Positions 63,920 through 64,000 of a stretch of DNA of 64,000 nt are shown piece after piece (within the stretch, counting starts at the first letter, position 1; every line of letters starts with the position of its first letter). A model generated the notes under the pieces. That model was not told the origin of the DNA. It did not search any database and worked only from the letters and a program-made list of their open reading frames with translations. The position numbers and the translations under genes were made by a program. Origin of the DNA: CAIVAT01 sp964473485 (lineage in GTDB: Bacteria; Bacteroidota; Bacteroidia; Bacteroidales; FEN-979); contig CAYYPH010000015.1 in NCBI GenBank assembly GCA_964473485.1, positions 1 to 64,000 on the forward strand, given 5' to 3'.

Positions 63920-64000
63920 ATGACAGACGAAACCAGACATCACCCGGAGCCCAGTTACCTGGTCGATACCGGGAAATACAAGGGACTTATGGCGTGGCTC
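63920..64000 (+). CDS. Probable cytochrome c oxidase subunit I, 5' end only
   Basis: Twenty-seven codons from ATG at 63920 to the window edge, starting MTDETRHHPEPSYLVD and continuing to KGLMAWL. The KGLMAWL segment is like the start of heme-copper oxidase subunit I, where it precedes the STDHKRIG stretch. The SCO gene immediately before supports this. Only the N-terminus is visible, so subunit I of a caa3/aa3-type oxidase is an inference. Confidence 0.55.
   Translation, partial: MTDETRHHPEPSYLVDTGKYKGLMAWL

Overview
The window looks like a chromosomal segment of a Bacteroidota bacterium, probably in or near the Bacteroidales. The evidence is a type IX secretion (gliding-type) C-terminal sorting domain, Bacteroidota-typical families (DUF5686, DUF4252, PorV-like barrel, GH38 with secretion signal), weak Shine-Dalgarno sequences, and repeated matches to the Bacteroidota promoter (-33 TTTG, -7 TAnnTTTG). 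Coding density is very high: no gene-free stretch exceeds 300 bases, the longest being the repeat-filled first 237 bases. I saw no tRNA, rRNA, insertion sequence, prophage or CRISPR array.

Layout. 1-237: a 19-bp palindromic tandem array and the gcvP promoter. 238-3096: glycine decarboxylase. 3118-8948 (minus): an esterase and a methionine gamma-lyase-like enzyme, then an amino-acid operon read as gamma-synthase-like enzyme, thrC, thrH. 9124-10512: lipoamide dehydrogenase. 10641-20435 (plus): a tightly packed housekeeping run of rfbC, lytic transglycosylase, uvrA, LOG protein, rsfS, ftsH, LUD protein, cdsA and psd. 20440-24099: DUF2461 protein diverging from two envelope proteins, a PorV-like barrel and a helix-hairpin-helix protein. 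24209-25837 (minus): ECF sigma factor, membrane anti-sigma-like protein and DUF4252 protein. 26056-28984: POT transporter and radical SAM protein. 28975-33229 (minus): pstSCAB and a GPP34 protein. 33363-40098 (minus): guaB, three SurA-type periplasmic folding factors and a MoxR ATPase. 40242-48087: a seven-heme NapC-type cytochrome, cyclophilin, LEA-type lipoprotein, GH38 mannosidase and a T9SS cargo protein. 48087-57151: glyA, sixA-like, ppk1, divIC-like, priA, pfkA and a THUMP methyltransferase. 57151-59667: DUF5686 outer-membrane protein. 59771-64000: a respiratory operon of Tat-exported iron-sulfur protein, NrfD-type membrane protein, membrane-anchored cytochrome c, SCO copper chaperone and the first codons of what is probably cytochrome oxidase subunit I.

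How the genes work together. Three genes serve glycine and one-carbon metabolism (gcvP, lpd, glyA). Four serve the homoserine branch to threonine and sulfur amino acids. Phosphate uptake (pst) and polyphosphate synthesis (ppk1) are both present. The right end encodes a compact route from quinol to oxidase that resembles a stripped-down alternative complex III. Its iron-sulfur subunit lacks one cysteine in each of two of its four cluster motifs. This module and the seven-heme ImcH-like cytochrome at 40242 are the parts most worth a closer look.
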